NCBI GenBank assembly: GCA_013339895.1
Contig: JABACO010000011.1
Coordinates: forward strand, 5,756,570-5,820,569
Source: Ephydatia muelleri
Taxonomy: Eukaryota; Porifera; Demospongiae; Spongillida; Spongillidae
Reading direction: 5' to 3'
Length of the DNA: 64,000 nucleotides
The notes beneath the pieces were generated by a model. It was given only the letters and a program-made list of their open reading frames with translations, ran no database searches and had not been told where the DNA came from. Shown here piece after piece: positions 10,228 through 22,687 of this stretch (position 1 is its first letter; every line of letters starts with the position of its first letter). The translations under genes and the position numbers were made by a program.

Positions 10228-12085
10228 GTAAGTCCAGGTTTTGGAGGCACTAGGCTAATGAGTCGGAATAGGTTCCACACTGATGGCATGTGTATATAGT
10301 ATGTTACAGTGTAAAGTTATGTATGTTGAACGGAAAATACGTCACGGGTTGGTTCCAAGGTGGCAAATTCCAGCCATTAGAAAATGGATCACGCGAATGA
10401 GTTACTTCTAGCCATAGATACACATAATCCTCGTTTTTGAAAGCTTTCAACTCGATACTCAATTATAATTGACATAAAAACCAGGCTAACTTGACACTGA
10501 TTTGAAAATGACCTCTGCCTTCAAGAAATATATTCTCAGTACAATTTCGACGTTGGAAAACGACCCCCTAAATAAGCTGCTGTCAGCAATAGAAAGCTCA
10601 CTCAAAAACTACTGATTCATTAGTCTTGCTTATTTCAGCGACCATAATGATGTCATTATGAAGTGAATTAACAAAGTAGACTTCGTGATTGCGCCGTCAG
10701 TGGTTTTGTTCGTGGGTGTATGTGGATTGCTTTTTCACAGATAAATAGGAGGTGGTTACGTTTTGCACAATAAGAATAATCGTATTCTGCTGCAGAGTAG
10801 TCAAACAATCACTAAATTGCTGGCAATTAAATTTTACTTAGTATATAGGGAGCCCTTTCCCCTCAGTGTGGGTCCTTCGTCATAGCATATGGATATTCCA
10901 TCAAGTCAAATGTACAGTGTGTACTTACCATTCATGAAGAGACCTTGTACAGCAATATATTACATTTGCCGTGAACCAGACTGCAAATAGAAGTTAGCTT
11001 TATGTATCTTTTCACTTCTTTGTACCTTTTCAAAAACAAATATATTAGCAGTCTTGGTTTATGTGAATCCAGGTTGTACAGAGCATACAGCTAGATGCAA
11101 ATTGAAATGGAAGGGAGGGTGGGTGTGGCATACGCCCTAACTACACATCATTATTATTCATTCTCCTGAACAGTTCATGTACTGACTTACATTGCCACAC
11201 CCACCTACGTTTATACATGGAAGCTTATAGAAGCAGTGCCAGATTAAAGTATTAAGGAGCTCTAGGCTAGTGATGTTAAACTCACCCCTCCTTAGTCTCC
11301 CATGCCTAGCATAGTCACTCTGTTGGTTAATCCGGAACTGTATAGAATCAATATAGAAAGGGACTAGCTTACAATCGCTGGACATGTGCGTAAGCATGTC
11401 ATTTTTTGGTTAGTAATGACGTGGATCTATCTGAAGGGCAGGCAGATTGTATCTGTGGTGAAATGGCATTTAACAGTAGACATAGTGATTGTCATTTAAG
11501 AGGTATACAATGATAAAGTATAGCTGTTTACACATTATTAATATGAGATATTTAATTTGATATGTGCCATCTGTTCCCATTCCCACATCATGTGTTAAAT
11601 GTATCCAAACCCGTAACCAGGATCCCTGTGGTCCAGCTGTGACTGTGAGATACGTATGCTATGCGTACCTATGTGTACATGAACAGTTACGTTCAGGATG
11701 CACAGTTATTATGTGTACCAGTTCTGTGTGCTGGTCTGGTTGAGCCAAATAATTGCATGTATCCTGATTAGTGTATGCAACTATGTGTAGTGTATTGTCA
11801 TATATGTTGAATACTGTATTGTATCACTGTATGGAAGAAATTATGTGCCCAGAATGATCTTAAGTTAAGTCATGGTTTCATGTTATGTTCTTCTTACGCA
11901 ATAAACTGCATGTACATGTACAACAGGAGCACAGACATAGAAATGGACTTTGGTCTTTATAAGACAGTAGCAATAATAATGTATTCAAAGACTTTGTTGA
12001 AATTAACTTGTTGAAACTGAGAGAAACCTACAGTTGATGTGTAGCATGAGTGAGTTTAGTTCAATGTTTCATTCATCCACCACAG
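10228..12085 (+). other. Intron 1 of ankyrin gene A
   Basis: A 1.86-kb intron from GTAAGT to CCACCACAG. The first 200 bases match the start of intron 1 of gene B (37025-37230). From about 10960 onward it matches 51660-52553. No coding signal. A CT-rich run precedes the acceptor only weakly. Confidence 0.55.
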
Positions 12086-12169
12086 CTTTTCAGTGCATGC
12101 GTACGAGGTAATGTAGAGACCATCCAACAACTGATATCTGGAGGTGTTGATGTCAATGCAGTTGAAGAG
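12086..12169 (+). CDS. Ankyrin gene A, exon 2 (start of ankyrin domain)
   Basis: An 84-nt exon of 28 codons between a CACAG acceptor and a GTATGT donor, phase 0 at both ends. It reads LFSACVRGNVETIQQLISGG then VDVNAVEE. This is the second half of helix 1, the helix 2 and beta-hairpin start of an ankyrin repeat (G-N-V-E-T-I-Q-Q-L-I, then G-V-D-V-N). The paralogous exon at 52554-52637 differs at only a few residues (FNACARGDVG...AVGN). Repeats of this type mediate protein binding in the cytoplasm. The next clear ankyrin exon is 10.5 kb downstream, beyond the unit array. Confidence 0.8.
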
Positions 12170-13009
12170 GTATGTACATGGTATTTTCTATCAAGTAATG
12201 GATTAGCATAACCGGCAACAGCATGTATGATATACATGCTTATTTAGAGGTGTGGCCACATCTGGTGATGCATAACAAGTGCGTTCATTAATTGGTGTTA
12301 TTTCATTGGAAAATGGTCCAAGGCCAAATCGTAACATACATGCAAGTGTTGTACTTTTCATGCAGAGGAACAATAGTTGGGTGACCTTGTGGTACTAGCC
12401 TTGCATGCTAAACTGGACCAAAAGTGACTGACCTGCATTTAACCATCCAATCTATGGCATCAGTACGTGTAAACCCAAATGCAATTTATTGATGTTTAGG
12501 TCAGTATCAATTCAATAGATGCATAAATGATGAGCTGTCTCGGTTCAATTATGGGACATATAGAAGTGTGCTATATCCAGAGTATGGTAGTCACCTTGCC
12601 ACCTTACACATTCAGTACTTACAGCATCGAAGAACTCTTGTCATGTGTTATATAGTATTCTACACTTTGGTTAATCTTTCTGTTGATGGATTTTCAACTA
12701 ATTAGACATGTGGTGGGATGGGGCAGACCAGGTAGATACGTCTACCAGAAGGGGTGTAACAGGTGTGAACACAAGGGACAGTGCATTTAACTAGCTTTTC
12801 ATATGACTGAGGTGATTCTTAATTGTGTTCTGAGATCAAGATCTCTGCCTCATCATATGTTTTTATTTAACTTTTCACTGAGAGCGTCATTCCCATATGG
12901 AACTCTTTAGTTCAGAATGCTGCCACCTCTTTGAGCATCTCATGTCTTCATTCGTAACTAAATACACATATTTATGGTATTGCTCAGCTTCAGAATGTTG
13001 TTTTATCTT
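12170..13009 (+). other. Intron 2 of ankyrin gene A, proximal part
   Basis: No coding signal. It matches 52638-53440 of copy B with indels. Confidence 0.5.
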
Positions 13010-13479
13010 GTTCTGTTTATTAATATGTACATGTATGCTGCTGAAAATCACATCAAATAAAATAAAACAATTAAAAAAACTTCTAAACTGGTGTACAACA
13101 GCTGCCTATTTGTCCCTTTTGCTACAGATGCTATATTTACTGTCTAGAATAAGAACCATGTTGTGATGAAACAATCATTCTTGTAGGCCTGCATGTACCT
13201 AGAACAGAAGTTGTGCATGTTAAAATGAATCGATTTTGCAATGGCAGTATTGCACAACTCAGCGAACCACATGCAGCTCATTCATTGGCATTTGTTGTGT
13301 CAGAATTGTGGCCACATTACACTCTACAGAGAAGAGGATACATCATGATGCCACTGACACAATAGTCCTTTGTCATATATGTATGTAAGCACACAGCCAC
13401 ACATGTGGTAATGTTAACAAGGTTCAATCGTCAATAGTAACTTCTTTTTACATAATTGCTTCACCTCCATGTGACAATC

Positions 13480-14060
13480 AAACTAGCCTCTGCTTGCATG
13501 TGCCAAGCGATGCTAGTGTCAAGCTGCTTCTCTAAGCTTTTCCAACTTCTCATTCAATCACCAGACCCCTGAATACATGCAGTCCACACAGCAGACATAC
13601 AGTGCACCCAAAACAATGTACTATTCAGAGGGGGTTGAAGGGTTCGTCCACCTGATCACCCACTCCTTCAGCACTGCTGCATTGATGATCCCCATGCAAT
13701 GTCACATCATGCTGCTAGAGTAGGCTCTAGACCTCCCATCCCATTGCTGTTTAACTCCCTAGCTTAATCTCCATACATGATGGCTGAACAAATTCATGCA
13801 GGTCGGCATGGCATCCCCCATTATCAGATTAATTCTCCAACCGCTAGCTTCCCTCTCTTGGAGGCTCTTCGAAAGTCTACGCATTTGGGTGCACAGCCAG
13901 TCTACCCATTTCACCATGTCCACCTCAGCTTCACCCTCCACCCTGTCACAGACTCTCTTACACGACAGCCTGGCATCAATCCCACTTCTGCCACCATATA
14001 TGCTATGGGACTGAGCCGATACAATGCACCACACCACTTGCAATCACATGTTATGTATGT
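13480..14060 (-). other. Low-copy antisense ORF region inside the segmental duplication
   Basis: On the minus strand 13759-14043 encodes a 94-codon ORF including GIDARLSCKRVCDRVEGEAE and EVDMVKWVDWLCTQM. The same frame is open at 31389-31613 in copy C, while copy B (54280-54465) is frameshifted. The amphipathic, charged composition looks protein-like, but I recognise no family. It may be a relic of an older insertion carried by the duplication. Confidence 0.3.
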
Positions 14061-14997
14061 TCCCTTAATATTCCCACTCACTCCTTATATGCATGCTTAT
14101 ATCCACAGTACTGTAAGTATCACATACTGCGCTCACATTACGAAGTGGACATTATACACGTGTGCTGACTGTTCATGGACTGTTTCAGCACTGTTGCATG
14201 GGCGTTCCCCATGCATCACCACACACCGTGACCAGCCTTCTCTTTGTTACACTGTGTTAGCCTTGGTCACATGAGCCTGAAACATCAAGTTGTTGTCCTG
14301 CATGTTCACTTGCAATGATGCAGCCCTCTGTAAAGAACCCACAAAACTTTCATTTTTCAATGTGTCTGCATGGCTAAAGATATGATACCAATATCAGGTA
14401 ACAAACAATGAAAGGTTGGTGCAGAATCATGTAAGGGGTTTGATACATGATCAGTTGTGTACTCACTAGACCTCTGTCAATACTATCCTACTAAGACAGT
14501 ATTTATTCTGGAGCATCCTAGTTACATATGATATGTTAGGACTATTTAACTCTAACATCGTATCAAACACCACTGTAATAGAGCTCAGGGAACCATACCT
14601 TGTTTCCTGGCTCTTTCAACCACCTAACCCTCCATCCAAGTCACTTTTTCAATGGCTGGAGAAGCTAGTTTCATTTAGAGTGCTCCCAATAGTAACCTTG
14701 TGATTCAGTCTAACATTTAGGTTTCAATATTTGTGTTTTGTGTGTGTGCACATACTTATACATATGTGTGTGCATGTGTGCATGTGTCCGTATTTGTGTG
14801 TGTTTATTTATGTCCATAATGAAAGATTTGACCATTTCAAAAATACTTAAACTTTCTACTCTCTTTCACACTTGAACCATACGTAATAAACATTTATTGT
14901 GTGTGACCTATCGAATCTAAATGTATTCGTCTAAATGTGCACTACTTTACAATGGTACTGTACAAAGTGTTGAATGGTTGCCTAAATCTTTTCCCAA

Positions 14998-15038
14998 CAC
15001 ACACTTACACACTTACACACACACACACACACACACAT
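14998..15038. repeat. (CA)n microsatellite
   Basis: A run of about 35 bases of CA just upstream of the first intron-like unit of array 1. A similar CA run (55241-55272) precedes array 2 in gene B, so the microsatellite was part of the duplicated block. Confidence 0.95.
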
Positions 15039-15261
15039 ACTTATATCCTCCTCATGTGCTATGAACTATGTGTACGGCTCTACAGGTGGTAAGTATCACT
15101 GCACACATTTCCACTGATACATTTCGTATGGGTCCATGCAATCTTGCAACAAGTACTTAGAGTTGTATGTGTTTACAATGCACTGTACGGCAAAGGCAAA
15201 TACACAGGGAGTGGGAGGATGGGGTCTCCAATGCTAGCCAGCAAACAGCAAGCACTAGTGA

Positions 15262-17150
15262 AGTTCAACATGGGTAGGTAGTATAGGCAGTCCATATCAA
15301 TATACATATATGTGGTTTGGGAATCATGGGGTTAACAGATGGTTTTGCAATGCCAATAATACCTGGTTCAAAACTGCATCTTGATTTTGGGCCAAACTAA
15401 GTTCTTCCTTGTCCACCCATACACCAACAACTGAAGTCATAACTGTGATTGGGTATGGGACACATGAAAGTGCATCTGCATTTCTGTTCTTGCACCCTTT
15501 CCTGTACTCAATGTGGAAATCGTATTTTTGTAATGCAAGTGATCAGCGACAAAGAAGACCTTCCATATTCTTGGGTAGATAGCAACTGTAGTGGTGCATG
15601 GTCTGTTTGGAGTTTGAATGGTCTTCCAAAGAGGTAGTAACATAACTGCTTGGTGGCATGTACCATTGCCAGACATTCCTTCTGATTGGCACTATAGTTC
15701 ATTTCAGAATATTGATAGTGCACGACTGATGTATGCAATCACACGGCCAGTACAGCACCAACACCAACATCACTGGCATCTATGTTGAGTGTGATCAAAG
15801 ATACCAACATCAAGTCCAAACTTAGAATAAGCCAATATAGGTGTCTATGTCAGTTTCTCCTTCAGCATGTTGAAAGCTGCATCACACTCAGAAGACCATG
15901 TGAATAAGGTATCTTTCTGTGTCAAGATATGGAAGGGGGCAGCAAGGTCAGCAAAGTGCAGCACATAGCGTCTATAGTATGAAGCCATACCTAAAGATGG
16001 ACGCACTTCACCACCATCCTTTGAAATAGGCCAGTCCCTGACTACTGCTACCTTCCTATCATCTAGCATAATTCCTTTTGATGAAAGGTATGTCCAATGT
16101 ATCGCACCTGTGAAAGACGTATGTGGCATTTGTTTCTCCTTAAGGAAAGGCCAGCATCTTTTAGATGCTGAACACTGATGTGAGTTGCTTTACATGGTCA
16201 TCTTTGGTTCCTGAATAAATGAACACATCATCTACGCATACCTTGACAAAGTTCAGGCCCCAAACATGTTTTCTATGAGACATCCAGTTGCACCACTCAA
16301 TCCAAATGACATTCGTCGAAACTGAAATAAACATAGGCCCAGACCAGGACAATAAGCTGTCTTCTCACAAGCAGTTGGGTGGACAGGTATTTGTCAGTAA
16401 CGTGACTGAATATCTATAGTGAACCTGCAAGATGATCTTGTACTTAATCTGGTGAGGGACAGAGGATATCCTTCCTTCACCGTCAGTGCTCTATAGTTCA
16501 CACACAGTCAAAAGCTGCCGTCTTTTTCCGAACATACACTGTTGGAGCCATCCAAGGATAACTGGTCTCTTCGATAATGATTGAATCCATTATTTCTTTA
16601 ATCATGTGATTGACTTCGTCTCTGTATTCTGCTGGAATTCGAAGAGGTAGTACCTCTGATGGGACTTGGTGAAAGTTGGACTACATCAGAAGACTGGGTA
16701 TGACATTCATTCACTGTCACGACATTTTGATGTTGGAGACATGGTTTGATTGTCTATACAAACAGCAGGAAACCTGGATCCTCGTTTGGAAGGGAAAAGG
16801 AGAATCCAGAGCACCAAAGGCCCTGTACGTGTTGCAATAACAGATGGAACCGTCCAGAGAAATGAAGACATGCCTGGAAAAATGGATCAGGATGCCACAT
16901 TGGACAACCAGGAACAAACACATTACCCAGTGCAATAGAGACAACCTCCAGACAGATATGGAATGCACATATCTTACGCTTGTGGTCGAGCTGAAATCTA
17001 GGAAGGGTGTATGTAGTATAGGCAGTCCATATCATGTACATGTATGTGTTTGGTGGCCGGATGTTACCGAACTGTTGATATATATGATGTACAATTGTCT
17101 GGACGATAGTGTTAAAGTTGCATCTCCATATTTGGTCCATTACTAAGGGT
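15262..17150 (-). mobile_element. Degenerate Ty3/Gypsy retrotransposon insertion in array 1
   Basis: The unit sequence is interrupted near 15262 and resumes near 17150 (GGTATATCACATGCCC...). The insert is bounded by a direct repeat: the same 22 bases begin at 15278 and at 17013 (core GTATAGGCAGTCCATATC), with weaker similarity continuing about 20 bases further. The repeat may represent remnants of terminal repeats. The pol remnant inside is annotated separately. The element arrived after the units had been formed. Confidence 0.65.
15437..16700 (-). pseudogene. Ty3/Gypsy pol remnant (RT and RNase H)
   Basis: Minus-strand pieces in changing frames follow Gypsy pol order. About 16500-16690 reads ETSYPWMAPTVYVRKKDGSF, a fingers-palm segment. 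About 16161-16352 carries the RT active-site region as VKVCVDDVFIYS, where the family has the YLDD-type box. About 15845-16129 reads ASYYRRYVLHFADLAAPFHI, the thumb and connection. About 15508-15738 reads YLFGRPFKLQTDHAPLQLL, RNase H. Several stops and frameshifts separate the pieces, so the copy is dead. The aspartic protease, integrase and gag are not evident. Confidence 0.85.
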
Positions 17151-20100
17151 GCTACAGGTATATCACATGCCCAGAAGCCAGCACCCTGTTTAGTCCCCTC
17201 ACCATCATGTTTGTGTGTGTACATGATGTGTTGTATGCATGTACATGCGTGATGTTGTCTTGCATGTGTATGTGAATTTGCATGGGTGTTTAAGGGTGTG
17301 TATGTGTGTGACTGTGTGTGTTGTGAACATTACTTGTACGTGTATATAGAGCATGGGCACATGTTGTGTTAGTATTGTACCGGTTTTTCAGCAAGAAATT
17401 TCCAACACAATCATGTTTGTTTCTCCTTCAACTACCATTATGTATGCTATGAACTATGTGTACAACACTACAGGAGGTGGTAAGTATCATTGAACAAATT
17501 TCCATTGTTAGTGTGTAAATAGTTCTGTGAGCATTTGCCAGCCCAATAGTTAAAATCTTCCAAATGTGATATATGAACTATGCGCCAAAGCATTCTTCCA
17601 ATATCTAGTAATGGACTTGTGTTTAAGTTGGTACTTAAGTTTCTGTTATCATTTTCCAACGCACTCATTGTTATTCTCCTTCTCTACAACTTTGTGTGCT
17701 ATGAACTATGTGTACAAATCTACAGCTGGTAAGTATCACTGCACACATTTTCACTTATATATTTCCTATGGGTCCATCTTGCAACAAGTCCTTAGAGTTT
17801 ACAATGCACTGTACAGCAAAGGCAAATACATGGGCGCAGTGGCATGTATTTATGTTAATATTATAAATGGTTTTGCTCGATATTCCGAACCACTCAATTT
17901 TATTCTTCACTTCCATTATGTGCTATGAACTATGTGTACAACACCACAGGAGGTAAGTATCACTGAACAAGTTTCCATTGTTGCATTTCCTGTATTTTGT
18001 GATACTTGTATACATTCACTAATTACTATTTGTGTATCCAATATGTGACAAGGCTGTTTAATCTGTTTATGTGTGTAAATAGAACATTTGCCACCACAAC
18101 TGTGAAATGAACTATGTGCCAACACAATCTTCCAATATGTAGTGATGCAATACATTTGTGTGTCTTAGAGCATGTATGTGTTTGTGTGTTTGTGTGTGAG
18201 TGTGTGTGTGTGTGTATGTGTGCATGCATGGACATGTGTTTATTTTGGTTCTTTTACACACTCATTTTCATACTCCTCTTCAATCATGTGTGCTATGAAC
18301 TATTACAGAGGGTAAGTATCACTGAAAGAGTTTCCATTGTTGCATTTCTTCTATCTTGTGATGCATTAAATTGTATCTAATATAACAAGGACATTGGTTT
18401 AATTGTGCAAATAGTACTGTGAGCATTTGCCAGCACAATATTTAAATCTTCCAAATGTGATATGAACTGTGTGCCAATGAATTCTTCCAATATGTAGTAA
18501 TACAATGTATTTGTGTGTATTAGAGCATGAATGGGTATGTGTATGTACAGCATGTGCCGGTATGTTTATGTGTCTTAATATTTGGTGTGCGTGTCAATCC
18601 ATGGACATGTGTTTATGTTGGTATTATGAATAGTTTTTACCAACACACTCATTTTTATTTTCCTCTTCAATTATGTGTGCTATGAACACTTTATACAACT
18701 CTACAGCTGGTAAGTATCACTCGACACATTTCCACTGATACATTTCCTATGTAGTGGCATGTGTCGATGTTAGCATTATGAATTGTTTACCAACAAACTA
18801 ATTTCTATTCTCCTCTTCCATTATGTGGCCTATGAACTACTACAGAGGGTAAGTATCAATGAACAAGTTTCCATTGTTGCATTTCCGGTAACTTGTAATA
18901 AGTTCAAGTTTAAGTGTGTAAATAGTTCTGTGAGCATTTGCCAGCACAATATTTAAAATCTTCCAAATGTGATATATGAACAATGTGCTAACGTATCCCT
19001 CCAATGTGCCAACGTATCCCTCCAATGTGCCAATGCATCCTTCCAATATGTAGCAATACAATGTGTTTGTGTGTCATAGAGCATGTGTGTGTGTCTAATG
19101 TTTGTGTGTGTGTGCATGCATGGACAATGATGATGGTACGTGTATTATGAATGGTTCTGCTATCATTTTGCAATGCACTCATTTTTATTCTTCTCTTCAA
19201 TTATGTGTGCTATGAACTATGTGTACACCTCTACAGCTGGTAAGCATCACTGAACATATTTCCACTGAAGGATCCAATCTTGTAACAAGTACATAGAGTT
19301 ATCTGCACTTACAATGCACTGTACAGCAAAGGCAAATATGTAGGGAATGAAAGGTGGGGAGGGTAGGGAGGGTGACACTCTCCAATGCTGGAAAGCCAAT
19401 AGCAAGCACTGGGAATGTGCACCATGTGTATATCACATGTCCGATACCAGAACGCTGTTTAGTCCCCTCACCATCATGTTTTGGTGTGTGTTCATGTGTT
19501 TGTGTGATTTTGTCTAGCATGCATAGTGAATTTGCATGGGTGTTCACTGTGCGTGTGCCTGTGATTATGTGTGTATTAATTAGGTTTGTATTTTTCCATG
19601 CATTATACTTCTGCATGTAAATGGTCCTGCAATCATTTGCCAATACACTCAGTTTTATTCTCCTCTTCCGTTATGTGTGCTATGAAATATGTGTCCAACA
19701 CTACAGTGGGTAAGTATCACTGAAAAGTTCCCATTGTTGCATTTCCTGTATCTTGTGATAATTTCCTGTTTGTATTTAAATGTCAAGTGTTCAAGTGTGT
19801 AAATAGTTCTGTGAGCATTTGGCAGCATAATCTTCCAAATGTGATAAGAACTACGTGCCAACGCATTCTTCCAGTATCTAGTAATACAATGCATTTGTCT
19901 TATGTTATATGTATGTATGTGGCTTAATGTTTGGTGTTCATGTGCATGCAGGGACATGTGTTTGTGTTAGTACTACAAATTGTCCTCCTTGAAGTTCCAA
20001 CCACAATCATTGTTATTCTCGTTCTCTTCAATTATGGTGCTTTGAACTATGTGTACAACTCTACAGTGGGTAAGTATCACTGCACACATTTCCACTGATA

Positions 20101-22016
20101 CATTTCCTATAGATCCAATCTTGCAACAAGTACTTAGAGTTGTCTGTGCTTACAATGCACTGTACAGCAAAGACAAATGCTCAGGGTGTGGAGGTTGGGG
20201 AGGGTGAAGCTCTCAAAGTCTAGCCAGCAAGCAGCAAGCACTAGGGAAGTGCACCATGTGTATATCACATTCCCGGATGCCAGAACCATGTTTAGTCCCC
20301 TCACAATGTCACAATTAAATGTGTCTGTAGTGCAGTGGCATGTGTTTATGTTAGTTATATAATGTTTCTGCTCAAAATTCCAAACACACTCATGATATTC
20401 TCCTCTTCCATTATGTGTGCTATGAACTATGTGTACAAATCTAAAGAAGGTAAATATCACTGAACAAGTTTCCATTGTTGCGCACATTTCCTGTATCTTG
20501 TAATATGCTCAGTAATTACTGCTTGTGTATCTAATATGTAACAAGGGCATCTGTTTAAGTGTGTAAATAGTTCTGTGATCATTTGCAGCACAAAATCTTC
20601 CAAATGTGATATGAACTATGTGCCAACGCATTCCTCCCTTATGTAGCAATACAAATGTATTTGTGCATTAGATCATGATTGTGTATGTGTCTTAATGTTT
20701 GGTGTCAGTGTGCATGCATGGACATGTAGTATTATGAACGTTTCTGCTATCATTTGCCAACACACTAATTTGAATTCTCCCTCTCTTCAATTATGTGTGC
20801 TATGAACTACTCTACAGCTGGTAAGTACATACCTTTCGTATAGATCCAATCTTGTTAAAGGACTTAGAGTTGCCTGTGCTTACAATGCCCTGTGCAAATA
20901 CACAGGGAGTGGGAGGGTGGGGAGGGTGGGATGAAGCTCTTCAATGCTAACCAGCCCACAGCAAGCACTGGGATTGTGCACCATGTGTGTAGCACATGTC
21001 CAAATGCCAGAACCCTGTTAGCTCCCACTCCATCATGTTTTATTTATGTACATGATGTTTATATTCATGTGCATGTTTATTTGTCTTGCATGCATATGTG
21101 CATGGGTGTTCAGTGTGCGTGTATTGTGTGTGTGTGTGTGTGTGGTGTGTTGTGTGTGTTAAAGGTATTCATTACATTTGTATTCAGTGCAGTGGCATGT
21201 GTTTATGTTAGTACTATAAATGGTTCTGCCCAAAATTCCTAACACAATCATTTTTATTCTCCTTCACATCCATTGTGTGCTATGAACTATGTGTACAACA
21301 CTACAGCAAGTAAGTGTCATTGAACAAGTTTCCATTGTTGCATTTTCTGTATCTTGTGATATGATCTTGTGTTATTGCTGTTTGTGTATCTAATATGTAA
21401 TAAGGCCATGCATCTATTTAAGGAAGCAAATACTTTTGTGAACATTTGCCAGCACTATATTTACAATTTTCCAAATGTGATATAAACTATGTACCAACGT
21501 ATTCTTCCGATATGTAGTATTGCAATATTTGTGTGTTTTAGAGCTTATGTTGTATGTGTATATAAGTGTCTTAATGCTTGGTGTGAGTGTGCATGCATGG
21601 ACACATTTATGTTAGTATTATAAATTGTTCTGCTCAAAAGTCACAACACCATTAATTTCTATTCTCCCTCACTTCTGTATGTGCTACGAACTATGTGTAC
21701 AATTCTACAGCTGGTAAGTATCGCTGCACACATTTCCACTGTTACATTTCATATGGATCCAATCTTGCAACAAGTACTTAGAGTTGTCTGTGCTTACAAT
21801 GCACTGTACAGCAAGGTAAATACACAGTGAGAGGAGGGTGGGGGTGGACGGGGTGGGGGGGGGGCAATGAAGCTCTCTTATGCTAGACAGCAAACAGCAA
21901 GCACTAGGGAAGTGCATCGTGTGTATATCACATGCCCCAAAGCCAGAACCCTGTTTGATTTTCTCACCATCATGTATTGTGTCCGTACACGATATTTTAT
22001 ATGCATGTGTGTGTGT

Positions 22017-22225
22017 GTGTGTGTGGTGGGTGTTGTTTGTCTTGCATACATATGTAAATTTGCATGGGTGTTCAGTGTTCATATGTGTATGTATATGTGT
22101 GTGTGTGTGTGCGCACATGTGTGTGTGTGTGTATGTGTGTGTGGGTGTGTTTGTCTTGCATACATATGTAAATTTGCATGGGTGTTCAGTGTTCATATGT
22201 GTATGTATATGGTGTGTGTGTGCGC

Positions 22226-22265
<40 letters not shown>

Positions 22266-22290
22266 TGTTGGTGTGTGTGTGTGTGAATTG
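22017..22290. repeat. TG-rich tract with an internal direct duplication
   Basis: Two copies of a segment containing TTGTCTTGCATACATATGTA and the following TTTGCATGGGTGTTCAGTG (from about 22036 and about 22150) are separated and flanked by TG microsatellite. A local tandem duplication within one array unit. Confidence 0.85.
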
Positions 22291-22306
22291 TGTTTATATT
22301 TGTATT

Positions 22307-22342
22307 ATAAATGGACTACAAAAGCTTTTGTAGTCCATTTAT
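22307..22342. repeat. 36-bp perfect palindrome
   Basis: ATAAATGGACTACAAAAG is followed immediately by its exact reverse complement, centred on AAGCTT at about 22324. It lies in the last, diverged unit of array 1, just after TG-rich DNA. The left half resembles the unit motif TATAAATGG(T/A) that occurs in many units, so the palindrome may derive from an inverted duplication of unit sequence. Confidence 0.95.
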
Positions 22343-22687
22343 TAGCACCCTTCCATTTTGTGTATTTTGCACCCTCGAATGTATCCTCACTGTACGGTAT
22401 TCTGCAGAACATGCACACATGCTGGAATGAAAAAGTGAATGGTTTTGTTAGATGCAGTAGGTCTAGTGATGTCATGCTGCACACATTGTCAATATTAACA
22501 GCACTATAGCTGGTATGTATTACTAAATGCATTCCAAACAGTTCACTGTAGTGCTATGTAATAATGCAGGATCGACCATGATGATATTCACATTGTACTT
22601 TCTGATCTGTTGTGTGAAATAGAGCTACAGGTTCTCATGCATGTCATTGAAAGTGCCTACCATATTGTACCTCTTAATTATACGCAG

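Larger units (their letters stand above)
10960..15090 (+). repeat. Segmental duplication copy A
   Basis: This block matches 51660-55330 (copy B) through most of its length. Its second half (from about 13010) also matches 30630-32780 (copy C). Shared landmarks include CAAACCCGTAACCAGGATCC (11607 and 52074), the ankyrin exon, CTGCTGAAAATCACA (13038 and 53461, a variant at 30651) and CACTTGCAATCACATG (all three). B and C share details that A lacks, such as the ATGGTGTCCCTTTTGCAATA segment. The array of intron-like units follows in both A and B. Confidence 0.85.
15086..22512 (+). repeat. Array 1: tandem intron-like units separated by 3-nt microexon-like triplets
   Basis: Fifteen junctions of the form CTACAG-NNN-GTAAGT. 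Donor GT positions are 15089, 17480, 17729, 17953, 18312, 18710, 18849, 19240, 19710, 20070, 20450, 20821, 21310, 21714 and a diverged one at 22513. Each unit starts GTAAGTATCACTG. Near its end it carries a pyrimidine tract (TTTTTATTCTCCTTCTCTT), then GTGCTATGAACTATGTGTAC and CTACAG. Two body types alternate, one with CACTGATACATTTCC and one with CCATTGTTGCATTTCC. Spacing is mostly 360-490 bp with some short units (139-250) and one interrupted by a retrotransposon. Triplets in order: GTG, GAGGTG (6 nt), CTG, GAG, AGG, CTG, AGG, CTG, TGG, TGG, AAG, CTG, CAA, CTG, CTG. None is a stop in phase 0. Whether the junctions are spliced cannot be seen from DNA. Confidence 0.85.
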
